From NCBI GenBank assembly GCA_964304625.1, contig OZ199838.1, positions 15,748,001 to 15,812,000 on the forward strand: a stretch of DNA of 64,000 nucleotides, written 5' to 3'. Below the pieces are notes generated by a model. The model was not told the DNA's origin. It searched no databases and saw nothing but the letters and a program-made list of their open reading frames with translations. Below are positions 61,530-64,000 of this stretch, one piece after another; position 1 is the stretch's first letter; each line of letters starts with the position of its first letter. The position numbers and the translations under genes are program-made. This DNA is from Kudoa neothunni (taxonomy: Eukaryota; Cnidaria).

Positions 61530-63008
61530 GGAAATGAGGGAGTACACTTCCACAAAATTCAAGCTGTTTCCATATGCTAGACATTCCTGATTTCATTCAG
61601 AACTTGTTTTACGTTATTTTTAAATATTGAGTGAACAGAAAGAACTCAAAAAATATGACCACATTTGTCTTGGGGCTAATCGGCACGCGCGTACGCTTGT
61701 GTGCATTTTGGTTTTCAGCTCTATTTGATCATTTAAACAACTTTTATACAACTAGTTTCGTTTAAATTGGATAATAATGACCATATTCTAAATTAACGAA
61801 TACAATTAAAATTGACCCTGTTGATTATTTTAATTTTTTTGATTTATCAATGTTTCAACGTCAGTAGGTTACTTTCGGCGTTATATTTATTATCAATAAT
61901 AGATACTATAATATATTATGTATGGAACTCCTATTCCTGTGCAGCTATTTCATCAAACCATACAATTTATCTTATCTCTCAAAACATTTTGAGAGATATG
62001 ATGTTTTCTTAACTTTATTACGTAGATTTTCGGAAAATATTTGTTCAGCGTTAAAGTTTATTAATAAGTATCAAAGTTAAGGGAGTGAATTGTTAAAAAT
62101 AACTGTTCATCTGGTGTAAATGATTAAGTGTGAATAATTTTGTTGAGCATGGAAAAAGTGATTACATCACGGAGTGGAAATTAGTATTTACAATAATTTA
62201 TAAATGATTCCAAAGTTGATCTATGCAACAGCTGTATTATAAACCATTTTGATTATGTTTTTAAGATTTCTTCATTTTTTCCATCTGATAACATTAATTA
62301 ATCGTTTAAGATATTCGAAATTTATGAATTAAAAACAATGTAACATATTCTCTCTCACAATTTTAGGTTACGTAATAACACTAAAGTAATACGAGTACAA
62401 ATGTATTTTGTAGACATAATTATAACATCGATATCTAGAGGTGTCTTTAACTCTAAAATTAAAAAAATGTAGTTATTAAATATTTATAATTTAGAAAAAG
62501 TAATTTCTAACATAAAATTCCAACAAAAATAACAATAAAAGAAACATATAATCACATGCTACTGTATTTTTATAATCATATCGTCAACAACCATTATTAA
62601 GATATAAAAAAAATATATAAACTAAAACTAATTTCTTGAAATCTCACAGTAAATTTTTTATTGTAGGAATTGAAATCTAACATATACAAATTGCATTTTC
62701 TTCCTATAACCTTTTAAGTAGTATATACAGCATAACAATAATAGGCTGTTTAACATTGATTAAAAAATAATAAAAAGAAACTAATTGTATTTAAGTTGTT
62801 TAAATGATCAAATAGAGTTGAAAACCAAAATGCACACAAGTGTACGCGCGTGCCGATTTAGCCCCAAGGACAAATGCGGTCATATTTTTTGAGTTCTTTC
62901 TGTTCACTCAATATTTAGAAATAATGTAAAACAAATTTTGAATAAAATCGGGAATTTCTAGCATATGGGAATAGCTTGAATTTTGTGGAAGTGTACTCCC
63001 TCATTACC
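61530..63008. mobile_element. Long-TIR element with 8-bp TSD, right copy
   Basis: Mirror of 11022-12498. The CTGATTTG duplications lie at 61522-61529 and 63009-63016. Confidence 0.8.
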
Positions 63009-63346
63009 CTGATTTGCCCCAAAAAATTTCACTAAAACATCCGATTTAAATTGGCAACGTTGATAAGAATCCCTCGCGATTAAAAGATAAGGCACATACG
63101 TAAGGAATCCGTATTTGCTGCAGAATCATCAAATAATTGACAGCTGGAATTAATCATTACAAAAATAATTTAAAATCTGACCATCCTTATTCTTCCCATT
63201 CAAAATTTATCACAAGGGTGACTAACGAACTAACGACTCGCGGCAAATCAGAAAATCAAGCGCTAATAGAAATTCGAACGTGCGCGCAAATAAAACAACT
63301 TATCGCTCAATTTTATTACAACATAAATGATAGAACAGGCTCAATT

Positions 63347-64000
63347 TTATTTTTTCGCGTAACTAATGACAATAGAATGAGTCTGAGAAACCATAAAGCC
63401 CTGCAGCGCTTCTCTGGCCTTGCCAGCATTAGCTTGATTGTCGAATTCAACGAAAGCGATGTCAACACGACCAGGGACTACTCTAACCTCATGGAAACCG
63501 GGAAACTGTACAAACAACATCTGAAGGGTGGCGGCAGTGGTTTCTGGGGGAAGATTTTGAACAAAAAGAATGTGGTTGGGTTCTTCGTTTTTGTCAAACA
63601 CTAAAATTTTAATTGTTACCGATAACTCAATGATACCTACTAAGTAGTGAACATACATTTGGTACCGGTGGTACTTTCTTTGGACGACGATTTAGACTTT
63701 TTCTCCGATTTTCCAACTTTGACTAAAACAAAAAAAAGATTGGTTACACACACACACACACATGCTTGAAAAAATAAAACATCCATCGGTTCAGTCATTT
63801 ATAAATGATAGAATTCATAAAACCAACAAAAAACCTACCCGGATCAGATGCAGGTCTTTTCTCTCTTGGCACGTAGGTTCCATCTGCTTTGGACACTATA
63901 TCCGACTTGGTTTTAGCGTACTGGATTCTCTAAAACAATAAATAAAGCAACTGAGCGCAGGTTCTTCGCAGTCTATACCATTGGCTTGTCATAGAAAGGG
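63347..64000 (-). CDS. U1A/U2B''-type snRNP protein, right copy, cut by window edge
   Basis: Exons 5, 4, 3 and part of exon 2 of the gene at 9770-10684, reversed. Exon 4 here has one more C than the left copy, so it reads [15 protein letters not shown] and joins exon 5 ([16 protein letters not shown]) in phase 1 at a normal GT-AG intron. The window ends inside RRM1, so the start is not visible. This is the intact version. Confidence 0.93.

Larger units (their letters stand above)
38017..64000. repeat. Right arm of inverted duplication
   Basis: Reverse complement of the left arm. It starts at the first base after the gap, matching left-arm position 35957, and continues to the window edge (matching about 10031). 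Coding copies here are cleaner than those on the left. Confidence 0.98.

Noticed and set aside
1-64000. CRISPR arrays, bacterial operons or prophage
   Set aside because: No regularly spaced repeats; spliced eukaryotic genes throughout.

Overview
The window is AT-rich eukaryotic nuclear DNA. Its genes carry many short GT-AG introns, mostly about 30-240 bp. The readable proteins are a U1A/U2B''-type spliceosomal RRM protein, THO complex subunit 3, a two-RRM hnRNP, the rRNA-processing factor MPP10, an aldonolactone oxidase, a coiled-coil membrane protein and a small secreted cysteine-rich protein. With abundant piggyBac, pogo/Tigger, hAT and Merlin debris, this suggests a small invertebrate animal or another AT-rich opisthokont. 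I cannot name the taxon. I saw no retroelement or viral remnant.

The dominant feature is an inverted duplication. Positions ~10031-35957 (left arm) return as the reverse complement at 38017-64000 (right arm). Between them lie a single-copy spacer (35958-37816) and a run of exactly 200 N (37817-38016). Paired positions sum to 73974 next to the gap and drift to about 74031 at the outer end through small indels. The inner ~5.1 kb shows no difference wherever I compared it; the outer ~21 kb carries SNPs and indels. The simplest reading is two allelic contigs joined head to head by a scaffolder. A genuine palindrome is possible but unproven. All five single-base frameshifts found between duplicated genes fall in the left arm, and the right-arm copies read cleanly.

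Layout left to right: Merlin relic (1-540); gene-poor DNA with a hAT end (2606) and a broken piggyBac (4906-6780); aldonolactone oxidase gene (7265-9646); U2B''/U1A gene (9770-10684); long-TIR element with 8-bp target duplication (11022-12498); orphan membrane exon (12698-12925); THOC3 (14939-16417); pogo-like relic (17009-18007); second piggyBac (18468-19934); hnRNP (20484-22192, minus); foldback element (~23945-24770); Tigger fragment (25109-25261); second pogo-like element (25640-26790, minus); coiled-coil membrane protein (28419-29535); hAT MITE (29965-30443); MPP10 (32083-33275); piggyBac-like MITE (34169-35491). The spacer holds an eight-exon secreted cysteine-rich gene (36417-37331, minus). 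The right arm repeats the series in reverse order and orientation, ending inside the second U2B''/U1A copy.

Four of the genes act in nuclear RNA metabolism (splicing, mRNP export, hnRNP packaging, pre-rRNA processing), but on both strands and kilobases apart, so no operon or shared promoter is implied.
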